Shown piece after piece: positions 1 to 11,157 of a stretch of 64,000 nt of DNA; the first letter of the stretch is position 1; the number at the start of each line of letters is the position of its first letter. Position numbers and translations under genes: made by a program. The DNA comes from Cladopsammia gracilis. Its lineage: Eukaryota; Cnidaria; Anthozoa; Scleractinia; Dendrophylliidae. A model generated the notes under the pieces. The model saw nothing but the letters and a program-made list of their open reading frames with translations. It searched no databases and was not told where the DNA came from. The stretch covers positions 228,501 through 292,500 of the forward strand of contig JAJGOT010000421.1 in the NCBI GenBank assembly GCA_022457155.1. The letters are read 5' to 3'.

Positions 1-683
1 CGTGTTTGTAGATCTTTATATATAAGATGTAAACATCTTAGAATTTTACGGAGATTTTGAAGAAGAAAAGAACTGATTACTAACCATGACCTATGGTGAT
101 TCTGAACGCACGTGTTGCCACTTATCGTCGCTACAATGTCTGTCATTGATCGATCAGAGTCCGTTCACGCATAATCGTTTATCATTGTTCATTGCTATTT
201 TAAGACTTAAATTCAGTCAGGAAGTCAGGACAAAAAAGTGCATATCCTTAGAATTCCTTTATTCCTCAAAGAAAGAATTGAGCAAATATATATTATTCCA
301 ACTTTAATTTCATTTTTAAGACAGTTTGAGATTCGCTCTTTCCCGTTCTTTATAATCTTCCGGAAACTGGACATTCCACAAAGATAAAAAGGAAACTTTA
401 TTACGAAAGACATCAGAGCGGTCAAAGCCAGGCAAACGTTGAAAAGCAATTCTCACTATCTTTTGCTTCAACTAAGTCTCTAGACTACGAGTGGTCCCCT
501 TTTTTCAGGGATAGAAGTGCGAGTGAAACGCGAGCGCGCGTGAAAATCACCCCACGCGAGAAAGGCGAGACGTCTCCTTAAGCTGTCGCAGTGCTATATT
601 TTTCTGTCTTTTCTTAAAATCTTCACCGGATATGTTTCTGTCATTCCTGCACAACACAACGGCTATGTTTAAAATATGGAACA

Positions 684-921
684 GGGAATTGGAAATAGGA
701 ACGGGGAACGGGGAACGGGGAATCTTTAAAAGCGGGAATCTTTAAAATGGGGAATCTTTAAAATTGGAAATCTTTAAAATGGGTAATCTTTAAACAGGGA
801 ATCTTTAAAAGCGGGAATCTTTAAAACGGGGAATCTTTGAAATGGGGAATCCTTAAAACGGGAAATCTTAAAAAGCGGGAATCTTCGGGGGAATCTTGAA
901 AATCAGGAATCTTGAAAACGT
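684..921. repeat. Minisatellite, about 15 bp unit
   Basis: About fourteen degenerate copies of GGGGAATCTTTAAAA, some reduced or with GCGGGAATC variants, in the left intergenic flank. No coding content. Confidence 0.85.
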
Positions 922-1355
922 TGTAAAGTGGATATATTTATGCCGTAAACAAGATTAATAAACTTAAAATGAGATATTTAACCGATCAACACATTATCCT
1001 AAACTGAGTGAAACAGTAAATAATAAGTTGCTGCTCAAAAGTTGTTACTGTTTTACAGGCCTAACACAAATCCTGCTCGTCGCTAAAAGAACCCTAAAAG
1101 CATTTTAGCCCAGTTTTTATAGAATAAGTCTAAACGTCCGATGCAAAACCCTTCAAATCGCTCAAATTCGCCGTTTTCAGCTACAAGAACGACAACACAC
1201 AACATTTCAGGTAAAAATACGTTTATCTTGATCTTATTTATGAATATTCATCACAAAATATTACGATAAGTGAACCTTTTCGATATTCCCATTCCCCAAG
1301 TTTCCTCTAAATTTTAAAATATGAACAGTCACACAGTTTGTGTGGGGCCCCTGTG

Positions 1356-1475
1356 TGCTACCATGTACCTAAATCTAATAATGGCAATGATTCACTATTC
1401 CAAAATAGAACAAAAGGCAAAGTCCATACTGCCTTTTCGTTCGCGTGATCGGTAATTTAAGATCAAAAGTTTATT
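1356..1475. repeat. Direct duplication, copy 1 (partner 2491-2610)
   Basis: The stretch from CTACCATGTACCTAAATC to GATCGGTAATTTAAGATC recurs almost base for base at 2491-2610, about 1.1 kb to the right in the same orientation. Shorter degenerate echoes (CATTCATTTAATAAATT-like) occur at 1540-1700. Confidence 0.8.
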
Positions 1476-1979
1476 TTTCATTTGATAATTGAACTTACTA
1501 ATTACTGCTTTCCTCATAACATGCCATGAGAACTCAAAGCCATTCATTTCATAAATTGAACTTACTAATCAGTACTGCTTCCCTAAAGAATCGCGACAAA
1601 ATCATTAACAAAAAAAAAGAAACTTTAGATAACTTAGACAAAAATTCATCAAATGATAACATGACATGACAGTTCAAAGCCATTCATTAAATAATTACTC
1701 CTTTTCTCAAAAACCGCGACAAAACTATCAACAAAACAAACACACTTTACATAAATTACATACCTACATGTGTACATGCGATTTCCTTAAAGTCTGAAAT
1801 CTCAGTGTTTCTGCAGATCGGCTACGTTTACACTGTTTTTCTTTACAATGTTTCTCCCGCATACTTTAGATAGTCGGCACTTCAACAAAAGATAAAAAGC
1901 ACTCTAAGGTAACCCTCATGTCCACGGCACGACAACAACACATAACGATTTGAATGCGATGAAGGTACGTTGAACACTT

Positions 1980-2085
1980 TTTATTTTATATTTTGTGGCT
2001 GTACCTGTAAATTAGCTGGATAGCTAAGTGTATGGTTCACGGTAAATAAAGGTTTATTGTAATGTATTGTATTGTATTGTTGGAC
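1980..2085 (+). repeat. Probable 3' tail of a non-LTR retroelement
   Basis: AATAAAGGTTTATTG is followed by about three TATTG units, the pattern left by 3' ends of LINE-type insertions. No reverse transcriptase sequence remains. Confidence 0.45.
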
Positions 2086-2490
2086 ACTCTAGCTTAACTG
2101 TCTTCTCCACGTCAGAATCCCAATGCCGTGCAGTGAGTACGACACACTCACTTCTTGATATCCATCTTCTTTTTCTGCGCTAAACACATTTTCTTCGTAT
2201 TGGCACTCAACTAATAGTTTCCCAATTAAGTCCGTAATAGTTCCAATGTCTGTCTTGAATCGAAACGCTCAAATCCCTTATAAAATGGTTGTTAAAATTC
2301 TTGCTTTGCCATTCAATTCAGAAAAACAAAATTTTACTTTTACACGAATAGAACTGTAGAGAGAATTGCAGCAAACAAAAACTTCTACATTTGCACAAAA
2401 TAATATAGTTTTACTAAATCTACAAAATCACGAGGTCCCTTGAATACTATTGCATAATGAAAGCGCAATGTTTATCACCGTCAATACATT

Positions 2491-2610
2491 CTACCATGTA
2501 CCTAAATCTAATAATGGCAATGATTCACTATTCCAAAATAGAACAAAAGGCAAAGTCCATACTGCCTTTTCGTTCGCGTGATCGGTAACTTAAGATCAAA
2601 AGTTCATCAA
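2491..2610. repeat. Direct duplication, copy 2 (partner 1356-1475)
   Basis: Nearly identical to 1356-1475, with one clear difference (GGTAACTTAAG for GGTAATTTAAG). The surrounding sequence differs, so this is a dispersed or duplicated element end rather than a simple tandem array. Confidence 0.8.
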
Positions 2611-3058
2611 ATGATAACATACCATGGAAACTCAAAAGCCATTCATTTAATAAATTCAACCTACTAATGACTCCTTTCCTCAAAAAGAAAAAAAAATTCT
2701 TGAACCTTTGAAGATCAATTAAGCCGTCTCGGACACGCCCACTTAAAAACAAATTTGAAAGATTGATACGTAACATGAGATATTGGAACTTAATAACAAC
2801 TTTATATGACAACTTCATGACATTCCAATACCCTAGGGAAATTAACAATACGTTAGGGGGTGCTCCCCAAAAATTTTAATGGCGCTATGTGACACTCTTC
2901 TTGAAATCCTAACCCGTTTAACCAACCATATCCTCAATGCCCTAATATAGCTTCTATAAAGAAGAAAGAATTACCCCCCCCCCCCCCGGACAAAAGTTCA
3001 CAAGTTAACAAAGTACCTTTGGTCACAACTTTTGTCCCTTTTTTGTATTGATTCCTAA

Positions 3059-3092
3059 ATCTCGTTAGCGCGCATGCGCATTAACGAGATAA
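3059..3092. repeat. Short GC-centred palindrome
   Basis: ATCTCGTTA and TAACGAGAT flank a GCGCGCATGCGCA core, forming a near-perfect hairpin. Function unknown. Confidence 0.7.
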
Positions 3093-3717
3093 AAAATGAC
3101 TTGTTTCAATTGCGCCATATCCAACCAAATTTTAAATTTAAAAAAAAGAGAGGCGTGCTTCATGAAAGATAGCCTACGAGAATGGACGGCAAGAAACAAA
3201 AAACGGATAAAAAGTCTGGGATCTGGACCCCTCCTTGTCAGCAAAAAAAAAACGAAAACAAAGAGTTGTTTGGCTCTAAGCAGATTTATGTCCAGTCGCT
3301 TTTTATTGGGGCGAGAGAAGAATGGGTGCCAGTTTTAAGCCCCCCTCCTTCTTCCGCACCGCAGGTTTGTATCCAGTACTGAATTGGACATTTTATAAAT
3401 TGGAATAAAGTTTACAACGTAGAAGAAGAACAAGGACTGTGTGTTATGATGGGCTTTTGAAGTGCAGCAAATGATAAAATTAAAAGAGAACAACAAAAAA
3501 AAAACTACAACAGACTGCAGCAAATAACAATATGAAGCTTTAGTTTTTCCCAAGAGGGCACAGTAACAAATCCTGCAATCTGATTGGTTCTTAGCACGGT
3601 CCGGATTTTCCTTTCTCTGCCCACGGTCACAGCAACGCTTTCGTGAGTATTATAAAGTGTTTTGAGAGACAGAGGAAAAAAATAAATAAGTTATTTACCG
3701 GCTTAGGGCTGGTCCGT

Positions 3718-3792
3718 ATAGTGAAAAACTGTGACTGAGGTCTTGAAAATGCTGCCCGAGGCCTCAAGACCTCGGTCACAGTTTTTCACTAT
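3718..3792. repeat. Foldback (hairpin) element
   Basis: ATAGTGAAAAACTGTGAC with GAGGTCTTGA is repeated in inverted orientation, separated by a short GC-rich centre. Part of a recurrent class of hairpins in this window. Confidence 0.8.
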
Positions 3793-3971
3793 TTAGAAAT
3801 TAGATATATGTTGTAACTTGTTTAAAATGATTTTAAGTAGAAATGATTTCAAACTAGTTTGATTTTTACTTTTCTTTGCTTTAAAATTAAGGTAATAAAT
3901 CTGGAACAAAAGAAATCATAAACTAAATCATTTTGACCTGAAATTCATTTTAAACTACAAAAAATACATTA

Positions 3972-3981
3972 TTTATTTATT
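3972..3981 (-). terminator. Possible ZNRD2 polyadenylation signal
   Basis: Two overlapping AATAAA hexamers on the minus strand about 475 bases after the ZNRD2 stop. The stretch is AT-rich and such hexamers are common by chance, so this is only a candidate. Confidence 0.3.
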
Positions 3982-4455
3982 TACAGCATAGGTCTGTCGC
4001 TCAGTGTTGAGTATTTTAGACCACTCTAAACGAAAAAACATATTAATAAAAAGGTAGCAAAGTGAAAAATACAAGTTGAAATGGCGCTTATAAGCGTAAA
4101 GTAATAAATGAATAAATGTTAATAAATGTTTGAAATTGCATTTTTAAATACAGCCAGTGAGGCAGACAAGGCAGTCCAGTGAGGCAGTCTCTTTTGGGAG
4201 TTGATTCCATTGTGCAATTATCCTTTTGACAGCTGCCCAAATCACTTCACAGTTTCTGTGGATTGCATCTAACAGCAACTGGTCTGCCTATTCTGTCTGT
4301 CACATTTTGTTTTTTGTGACTATCGTTTAAACAAGTAGCCTGTGGGCAGATGCCTCCTGTTTCCTTCCTTCCTGGACAACGGAAGGAAGAAGGAGATATC
4401 TGTGCACAGGCCATTAGATGTAAAGCACACTGTATTAAATTAATCTGTAGCTATT

Positions 4456-4697
4456 TCAGTGTTGAATCTCTTGCAAAGCTCTTAGTGTCTCAGCACAAGT
4501 CTTAAGGAGTTCACAAAGTTGCTGACACTCTCCTGTAGATTGACAACTGTTGAGTGCTTGACTGGCCCACAGAATCTTTTCATTTACAGCTTGCACAGCT
4601 TTGCTGATAGCATTCTGGCTAGTGCTGGATGATTTTGCAGTTGTAGTTTCAGAATGTTGCTGCGGTTGAGATACACTTGCCATTCCTACATGATGAT
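4456..4697 (-). CDS. ZNRD2: ZNRD2 terminal coding exon
   Basis: Acceptor TAATAG directly before ATCATCATG. The exon carries a Ser/Thr/Gln-rich linker, then a helix with NEKILWASQALNS and QLCELLKTCAETLRALQ, ending in a TGA stop at 4456-4458. This C-terminal helix is the second conserved block of the family. Confidence 0.92.
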
Positions 4698-7600
4698 CTA
4701 TTACAAAGTAAATAGACAAAAAAAGAAACAATTATATTGTAATTTTGTACATTCCTAGATGAAAAAGGAAACAAAAGCCAACAAACGCAACAACACCTTG
4801 AGGAGGTGAAAGAAGTATTTTTCAGTCCAAAACATTGAAGCAAAAAGCACTAATTTAGAAATTTAACAGTGACAAATTAAATGCTGCATACTGTTCATGA
4901 GTGTGAAGATCTATGAACTCATCTTGATGCACTTAAAGGCAACACCAGCAGACCTATGTTCCCTAAGGAACTAAAAGGCCTCATTATCATGCCTTTAACA
5001 AGTAACAAACTTTATGCACCTGGTGCAGTAGCAGATGGGACATCAACTTCCCTACAAGCAACACAGTAATCTTCCTGGTCACGGTATTTTAAAAGCACGT
5101 TCTATGGAAACAGAAAATGCACACTGTTAACTATCTGCCCCTAGATTAGTTTCAAGATGTAAGATTCCTTCGTTTAAAAAATGTACACCATATGAAAAAT
5201 CTTGGTTGGCTTCAAAAAGATATATTTCGTTGTAAAAAAAGCTGGATAGTTTGGTTATAAGCCTCCTACAACACCCACTTTTTCTAATTCTTGTCTGTGA
5301 ATCTTCTTATAGAATATTGTACAACTTCAAACAGAAAGATTGGAAGAAGAAAAAACATGCAAATTAGAATATGGAACAAAAAGTGTGATTGGAGCAACTT
5401 CTTACATTCTTACCACATCTTCATTTAATAATAGGCATATGTTTAACATATGTCCCCATCATCCGGAAGTTGTTACTAACCGATACATCCACCGAAATTG
5501 GTACTAACTAAACAAAATCCTTCTAAAGTAGTTACAAACTATTACATCCTCCAAACGTTGGTACCAACTGACCATATCCTCCAGAAGTTATACCATGCGC
5601 GATTTAGGGGTAACACTTATTCTTTTGTTAAAACAATAGAATGTTAGAACACAAAAGAACGGCAATACAATAGAATACAATACCATAGAATATATTAGAA
5701 TACATAATTTTACCTAATACAATGGAGGTGTACAATGTATAATGGAGCTGACACCCTAAATCGGGCATCATATGCCAGAAGTAGATACTAACAGATCACA
5801 TCCTCCAAAAGTAGATTAACTAACTAATCACATCCTCCAAAAGCTGTACATACTAACTAATCACATCCTCCAAAAGTAGATACTAACTCATTACACCCCG
5901 GCCCTAGCAGTGTAGTTACTAACTAGTCATGCTCTCCAGAAGTAGTGGTAGGACCTAACTTTGCAGTCTTGAAGACCTACATCTAAACTATAAGAGGCAA
6001 ATAGTCATTTAAAAACTTTAGGTCTAGATGTTGATAAAATTACTAATATGCAACAACCATGATGTCGTAAGATCATTGTTATGGTAACACCAATGTCAAT
6101 CAAATCTATTTTTTTGGAAAGTTCATTTCATTGCTGCTGGCAGGCAGTTTACTAATTGTGTAGAATTGAGAATTTTTCTGTCTGTCTGTCTTGGTTTTCC
6201 AAAAGTAACAATGAATTGTTTGAGAACCAATCAAGAGTGGAAGAAGATATACTATGAAAACGTCAGCAGTCTCGGGAGAGACTCGGCATCCAATCAAAAC
6301 AAAGTGATGACGAGCAGACTCAAGCATTCATCTATACACAACTTTCGCTGTTTATGCTTTCGACAATGCTTTTGACTAGTTTTCAAGCGGCTTATGTTGT
6401 CCATTCGACTTGGTAATGTCTAGAAGTACACTGGAAATCGTTTGAACATGGACGAAGGTTCTTCTCCGGGCCAACGCAGTTGCTGAATCTCTGTGGAATA
6501 ACGCAAGAAGTTATCAACAAGTGGCTGGAAATCCTCGCCCGAGAAAATTAACCACCAAAACTCTGCTGGAGCGAGAACAGCGACTTGAAATTCAGCACGA
6601 TCGAGCAACGAAGAAACAACGAGAGCATGGATTACAAAGACTTCGAACATCCTAGGCACACCATTTGAGTAGGTTCAAATGCTTTGACAAAATGCTGCCA
6701 TTAGAATTCTGAACGAAACCGATCAGGAGAGATGACACTGACTGGAAGAGTTGGACAAAATGATTCTGTTTATACTATGCAATGAGAGGTGGCAAGAATT
6801 ACACAATTAGCTAATACTCGTGACGAATATCTTTGGATTCATACAGTAGGGAAAAGCAAACACGCATTACAGGAGAGGCTCAAAGAAGAAGGATTAAGAA
6901 ATCTAGCTCAAATCACCACACTTTAATCCACTCTCCAATGCTCTTCACTTGAAACAACCTACATTTAAAGGCAAGTAAGCTAAGCTTATATTCAACCCTC
7001 CATAAATTATTCTTTAATCTACCTTTAGAAAAAAAAAAGATTTTAAGTAGCTAAACAACTGACAGGCAGATGATAAGAGGATATTTTTTCAATATAATAT
7101 ATTAGTACTCAAACACTGGAAACTATTCTCTTAGTACATACTTTAAATTGATGTTTATTGATATTTTCACTAAGGTCACTAAGGAACTTTGATATAAGCT
7201 TAAAGTGCCCATAACCATTTTTTTATTTTCTTATCTAAACCTTCATGTCACGTTATGAACGTCTGCAAAAAATTTTTGATTTCCGCAAAAAGCGAATTTT
7301 TTATGATTTTTTATAGAAGTCTTCGAAATTTGCCGCCATTTTGGTCTACCATTCGCATTAGTCTCCTCTCGGTCCCTCTCGGTTAACAAAGGATCTGTGA
7401 CGTAGATTAAGGAACATGTGACTTCAAACAAAGGAATTGTGACGTAGATTAAGGAACATGTGAGCCCGTTGACCTTAAACTTCGATTGTGTGGGAAATTG
7501 TGCGGGATTGCACAATCAGTGACCAACCAAATATTCAATCACCAGTGTTCTAGCCAGGCCAGAAAAATATGACAGGGAGGAAATTCTGCATAAATGGAAG

Positions 7601-10600
7601 ATACAAATAGATGTTTTACTTTGGGGATTAAAATGTACCCAGCAATCGCCAATTTGTGGCTGTTTATTTGTCTCAACAAAATCACATAAGCGTGACACAA
7701 TGAACTCGATCAGGTAAAACTGAAATACCACCTCAAAATAAAATATTTCCGATCTGAGTGAGTTCCTTTATGAAAAATCCGGACCTCTTATGTAGTGTGA
7801 ATAATTTCCAGTAAAGGTTCACACGATTTCTTTGAAAGTTTGCCGCAAAAATACAACCCCGAGATGTTTGCAAATTGCGTGCTAATTAACAAATTGACGT
7901 CAGTTTTTTATACGTCTGTCCTCTTATTGATGATAAAATTCGTCATAACATTGTCAAAGTGCTGTGGATCCACAGCAAACTTTGACAATGTTATGACAAA
8001 TTTTATCATCAATAAGAGGACAGACACATAAAAAGCTGACGTCAATTTGTTTTTTACAATAACAAAAACATCAAAATCGTAAAAAACCGGATGAAATGAA
8101 GAGTGTATGCAAGGTAAACATGACAAATTGCTGAGTTTTATTCAAATTGATGCAATCATCGTCAATAAGTTTTCTCGCTTTCTCATTGGCTAACTGATAA
8201 CAATAAAGAAATTTCATTGGCTAAAAAATTGACAGGATGACATCTTGCATAAATTAAAATTGTATGTGTCTGTATTCTTATTGACGATAAAAATTGACCA
8301 ATCAGCATGCAAGAATAACTTCAGTTATTGCAAAAATGTAATTTGATAGCATGTTTGTTTTGCATTTTCCTGAATGAAAAAATCAAATCCAGTATTCTGA
8401 TCAGAACTTAAGTAATGATCCGCATAAGAAGGATAGTGCTGAACGGCAATGCACGATGGAATGTCAACTTTTTTCATTGTTGCAACTAGTGATCTCATTG
8501 GCCTAGACTTAAAAACTGCTAAAAAGTTAAGGTTCAAGGTGCATTTTGTCCAATTATTTTAAGGTTTCAAGTAATTTGAGACCCAATCGCACAAAATGCA
8601 AGTTTTAGAAGAAATTGTATTTGGGGAACTTCATCAAAGAAGAAAAATTATTACAGTTTGTAGCTACTGTCTTCTGCTATTCTGATTGGTTAAGCACGAA
8701 TATTTCTTAAAATTTGTATGATGCAAATGGATTTTCTTTATTTTTATAATGAAATATAATTATGAACCATCAGCTCCCCCTCTATTCTTGAAACCAAAGA
8801 TATTCTATGTGGGAAAGAACAATGAAGTTCTTATGTGGAGCTTTACTTATAATTTTCTCCTATCGGTCCGAAGTTCCAGCGCTTAAATAGTTTGTTTGTC
8901 GATTTGCAAACTTGATCAGTTCTTTGCGAAAATAATTCAGACAGAGTGATATTCATTTCAGCGCGACAGTACATTTCTTCGGTGTTTCTTCTTCGGTCCC
9001 GACATATTAAACTGAAAGAGGAAGTGAAAGTGCTTGAAAAAAATATCAACTGGCTGCTGAGAAAAACAACATAATGTCTGGAGAATGACAACTAAAAAGC
9101 TACGCGAAAAATTCGGAAGGAAGTCGGATAGAAGTAAAACTGAGACTAGTTCCCAGGACGGTGAAGAGAATGCTTTGTTGTTTTCATATCCACTGGAGCT
9201 GTTCGAGGAAAGCGAGGGATTTCTCGAATGTTTGGAAGGAAAATGGGCTGAAGATAGCCTAAAACGTTTCTCGAAATCTTGGTAATCAATAGAAATACCT
9301 GATTTAATTTAAATTTTAAGCAAATATTTCAGAATTGTGCGGATTTTTAGGAATTGTGCGGGTTTGACTGAATTGTGCGGTCCCGCACCCACACACCCTG
9401 TCAGAATCCCTGGCTTACTGGTCATGAAGGCCTAAGTCCTGGTCTTAACCTATGAATTGTCCATCCTGGTCTCTATACATTGCTTATGGTATTTGCAGAG
9501 AATCTGTTGCTTCATCTTGAATATTCATGTTTTGTAATCAATTTTGTAATTATCATGACCTGTATCCAAAATATAGTATTGTTACTGCTGGGAGAATCTC
9601 ATGCCACTTTCTTAACCAATTGAAAATAAAACCAAAACCAATCATGACTTGCTTGCACACGTTTTCCCGGGTTTGGCACTGGCTACCTGTAATTTCTCCG
9701 AGCTCTGATTAGTTCAATGGATTAACATGTATGTTGTGATTGGCCAAAGTATAACTTTGGTTTTACTTTTATGACACTTGATTGAAAACCAATCTACATG
9801 TATGACAATGTTACATTTAATTACTATTATCTATGGTATGTTAGAATGTTTTACTATTCTATGTTACTGTTGTCTCATTGCTGTTTTTGAGTAGTAGTTT
9901 TAAGATTAAATTATTATTTTTACTACAACTGTACCACCACTGAGTTGTTATTTTTTGTACAACATCACTCTTCAGCAGCAGTAAATTCCTGCAATCTCAA
10001 CCATTCAAGCGAATAGTGAATTGCGTTAGCAATTATTTGATACCCAGCATATAGGAAAAAACCTACAGCAGTATCTAAAGGGAACAGGTTAATTTGGGAG
10101 ATTGCACTCACAAGCTTCAAAAATGGAATTTAATCGAGACAGCAGGAGTTAGCTGTATTCCTGATAAACAAACTCTCACCAAATCAAAATAAACAGAACA
10201 CCACTGCATATTGTCCTGGACCCGTGTCCACAACAGTACTATACATCCACTTTCAGACCAATTTTCCTTCTGACAAAAATTAATGAAGATAGGTTTGGGG
10301 GGAGGGGGGGGGGGGGGGGGAGGAGGAAGGGCCTGAGGGTCTTTTGGTACCCAGTCCCATAGCAGTTACAGCGACCCACAGCTCGAAACCCAAAACTGAC
10401 CAGTACCAGCTCCCATTTATTTTATTTTAGGAAGACAGGGCACTACGTACAAGTTAAATGGAAGCGACTGGGAACGAAAATGTCTCAACTTTAAATTTCG
10501 GGGCCATTGCCGACATGCAACACACCTCTCCAGTCAAATCACTGGAAATTTCACCTCTCCCTCCCACAATACTACAATTTTGCATTGCATCCTCCCCTGA

Positions 10601-10873
10601 GCTTCGCGAGGTTCTGCGAGACACGTATTTTGAGATATTTTCCTGTCAACCATCTAGCTTGCTAGTTGGTGTGGTGTTAATTAGCCACTCTTTCAAAACT
10701 TTGGTAAGCTTATGTTCAACCAATGTTTACTTATTAAGGTAACCTACCCCACAGACTTCACATGATGAACCCAGCATTCGGTAACCCTTCAACATGTACT
10801 GTCCCATCAACGCACTGATTTTGTCACTCCTTTCACGACTTTTGTTATATCTCTCTTGTGTAACTTTCTCCAT
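4456..10873 (-). CDS. ZNRD2: ZNRD2 / SSSCA1 (autoantigen p27) zinc-ribbon protein, three coding exons
   Basis: Coding exons on the minus strand are 10873-10748, 5101-5020 and 4697-4456, giving 149 residues plus TGA. They join in phases 0 and 1. The first exon encodes DKISALMGQYMLKGYRMLG followed by CEVC. The second holds YCVAC, so C38, C41, C55 and C58 form a CX2C-X13-CX2C zinc ribbon typical of the Sjogren/scleroderma autoantigen p27 family. The last exon is a low-complexity linker and a conserved C-terminal helix ending CAETLRALQEIQH, close to the end of human ZNRD2. The human protein is 199 residues; the N terminus and linker are shorter here. I chose the ATG at 10873 because the frame reaches a TAA immediately upstream of a GTG at 10948. 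Cellular function is poorly known; the human protein is a centromere-related autoantigen. Intron 1 is 5.6 kb and full of repeats. Confidence 0.92.
5020..5101 (-). CDS. ZNRD2: ZNRD2 coding exon 2
   Basis: Acceptor CCATAG and donor CCAG|GTGCAT. It encodes NVLLKYRDQEDYCVACREVD and a short tail, which supplies the second cysteine pair of the zinc ribbon. It enters in phase 0 and leaves in phase 1, matching its neighbours. Confidence 0.9.
5455..5945. repeat. Minisatellite of about 30 bp unit, interrupted by a small element
   Basis: Degenerate copies of ACTAACTAATCACATCCTCC plus AAAAGTAGAT occur at 5455-5596 and resume at 5767-5945. The gap is filled by the inverted-repeat element at 5597-5766. 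Confidence 0.7.
5597..5766. mobile_element. Small inverted-repeat element (MITE-like)
   Basis: Begins GCGCGATTTAGGG and ends CCCTAAATCGGGC, a 13 bp terminal inverted repeat with one mismatch. It interrupts a minisatellite on both sides, which shows it is an insertion. No coding capacity. Confidence 0.7.
7752..9404. mobile_element. Repeat family A, long copy (partner 23319-24008)
   Basis: Starts ATCTGAGTGAGTTCCTTTAT and ends near CACCCTGTCAG. The same sequence recurs at 23319-24008. This copy carries two blocks absent from the other: a nested element at 7886-8335 and a stretch at about 8411-8849. A 66-codon open frame at 9085-9285 ([19 protein letters not shown]) survives here and is broken by stops and shifts in the second copy. 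Family not identified. Confidence 0.7.
7886..8335. mobile_element. Palindrome-headed element, copy 1, nested in family A
   Basis: Runs from TTAACAAATTGACGTCAG to CTTCAGTTATTGCAAAAA. The first about 165 bases fold on themselves (arms around a GGATCC centre). A second copy is at 61835-62260. The related locus at 23453 lacks it, giving an empty site. Confidence 0.8.
10431..10703 (+). other. Open, spliceable plus-strand segment of unknown identity
   Basis: A pyrimidine-rich acceptor (TTTATTTTAG) at 10421-10430 and a good donor (TTTG|GTAAGC) at 10704 bracket an open frame from an ATG at 10458, with the residues ILQFCIASSPELREVLRDTY. It lies inside ZNRD2 intron 1, antisense, 45 bases from ZNRD2 exon 1. 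I do not recognise the product. It could be an alternative upstream NUP133 leader exon, a transposon-derived exon or chance. Confidence 0.25.
10748..10873 (-). CDS. ZNRD2: ZNRD2 coding exon 1
   Basis: Encodes residues 1-42 in phase 0, from MEKVTQERY to the first zinc-ribbon CXXC (SSCEVCG). The donor is GGG|GTAGGT. The GYRMLG motif just before CXXC is diagnostic of the family. An upstream non-coding exon cannot be excluded. Confidence 0.9.
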
Positions 10874-11157
10874 TCTTGTTCGTTGAGTATGTTTTTCTCT
10901 GCCTTTTGTTTGGATTTTCTCTCTCTCGCAATTAAGTGGAGCCGTCACTTAGTCAGCGGAATTAAAGCTTCGGTAGGTACTTCATGAAGTACATGCACCA
11001 AGCTTCATTAACCGCTCACTGCTCTCTCACTGACCAATGAACGACTAGTTCTAGTCCTTCTACCGATTTTGGCGCGCGAGACCAGTTGGGTCATGGCGGA
11101 TGAAATCGGCGGATTATCATAGAGTTCTAAGGTTTGAAGTTTAGGCATAAGAATATC
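10874..11157. promoter_or_regulatory. Shared bidirectional promoter region of ZNRD2 and NUP133
   Basis: The divergent start codons are 284 bp apart, so both promoters must lie here or in very short leaders. There is no obvious TATA box. A TTTTGGCGCGC sequence at 11067-11077 fits an E2F-type site, and CATGGCGGA at 11092-11100 resembles a YY1 site often found at transcription starts. The segment is locally richer in GC than its surroundings. The sites are motif matches only. Confidence 0.6.
11093..11122 (+). CDS. Possible short upstream ORF before NUP133
   Basis: ATG to TAG, nine codons (MADEIGGLS), ending 35 bases before the NUP133 ATG and in a different frame. It would act as an upstream ORF if transcription starts before 11093. 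The same ATG is part of the YY1-like motif, so it may instead lie at or upstream of the transcription start. Confidence 0.3.
   Translation: MADEIGGLS

Larger units (their letters stand above)
1..4455. other. Left flank: intergenic and ZNRD2 downstream region
   Basis: No convincing gene. The open frames are short, lack similarity to known families and are interrupted on all strands. Content is a minisatellite, a duplicated segment, a LINE-like tail, hairpins and homopolymer runs (a C-run near 2975). The ZNRD2 3' UTR probably occupies about 3950-4455. Confidence 0.6.
5102..10747 (-). other. ZNRD2 intron 1
   Basis: A 5.6 kb intron made mostly of repeats: the interrupted minisatellite at 5.5-5.9 kb, element family A at 7752-9404 with its nested insertion, and a G-run at about 10297-10320. 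At 6540-6650 a plus-strand stretch reads LTTKTLLEREQRLEIQHDRA, a charged transposon-like fragment with stops around it. I see no complete gene. Confidence 0.6.

Noticed and set aside
7880..8051. Pair of facing ORFs on opposite strands
   Set aside because: They arise because the sequence is a near-perfect palindrome.
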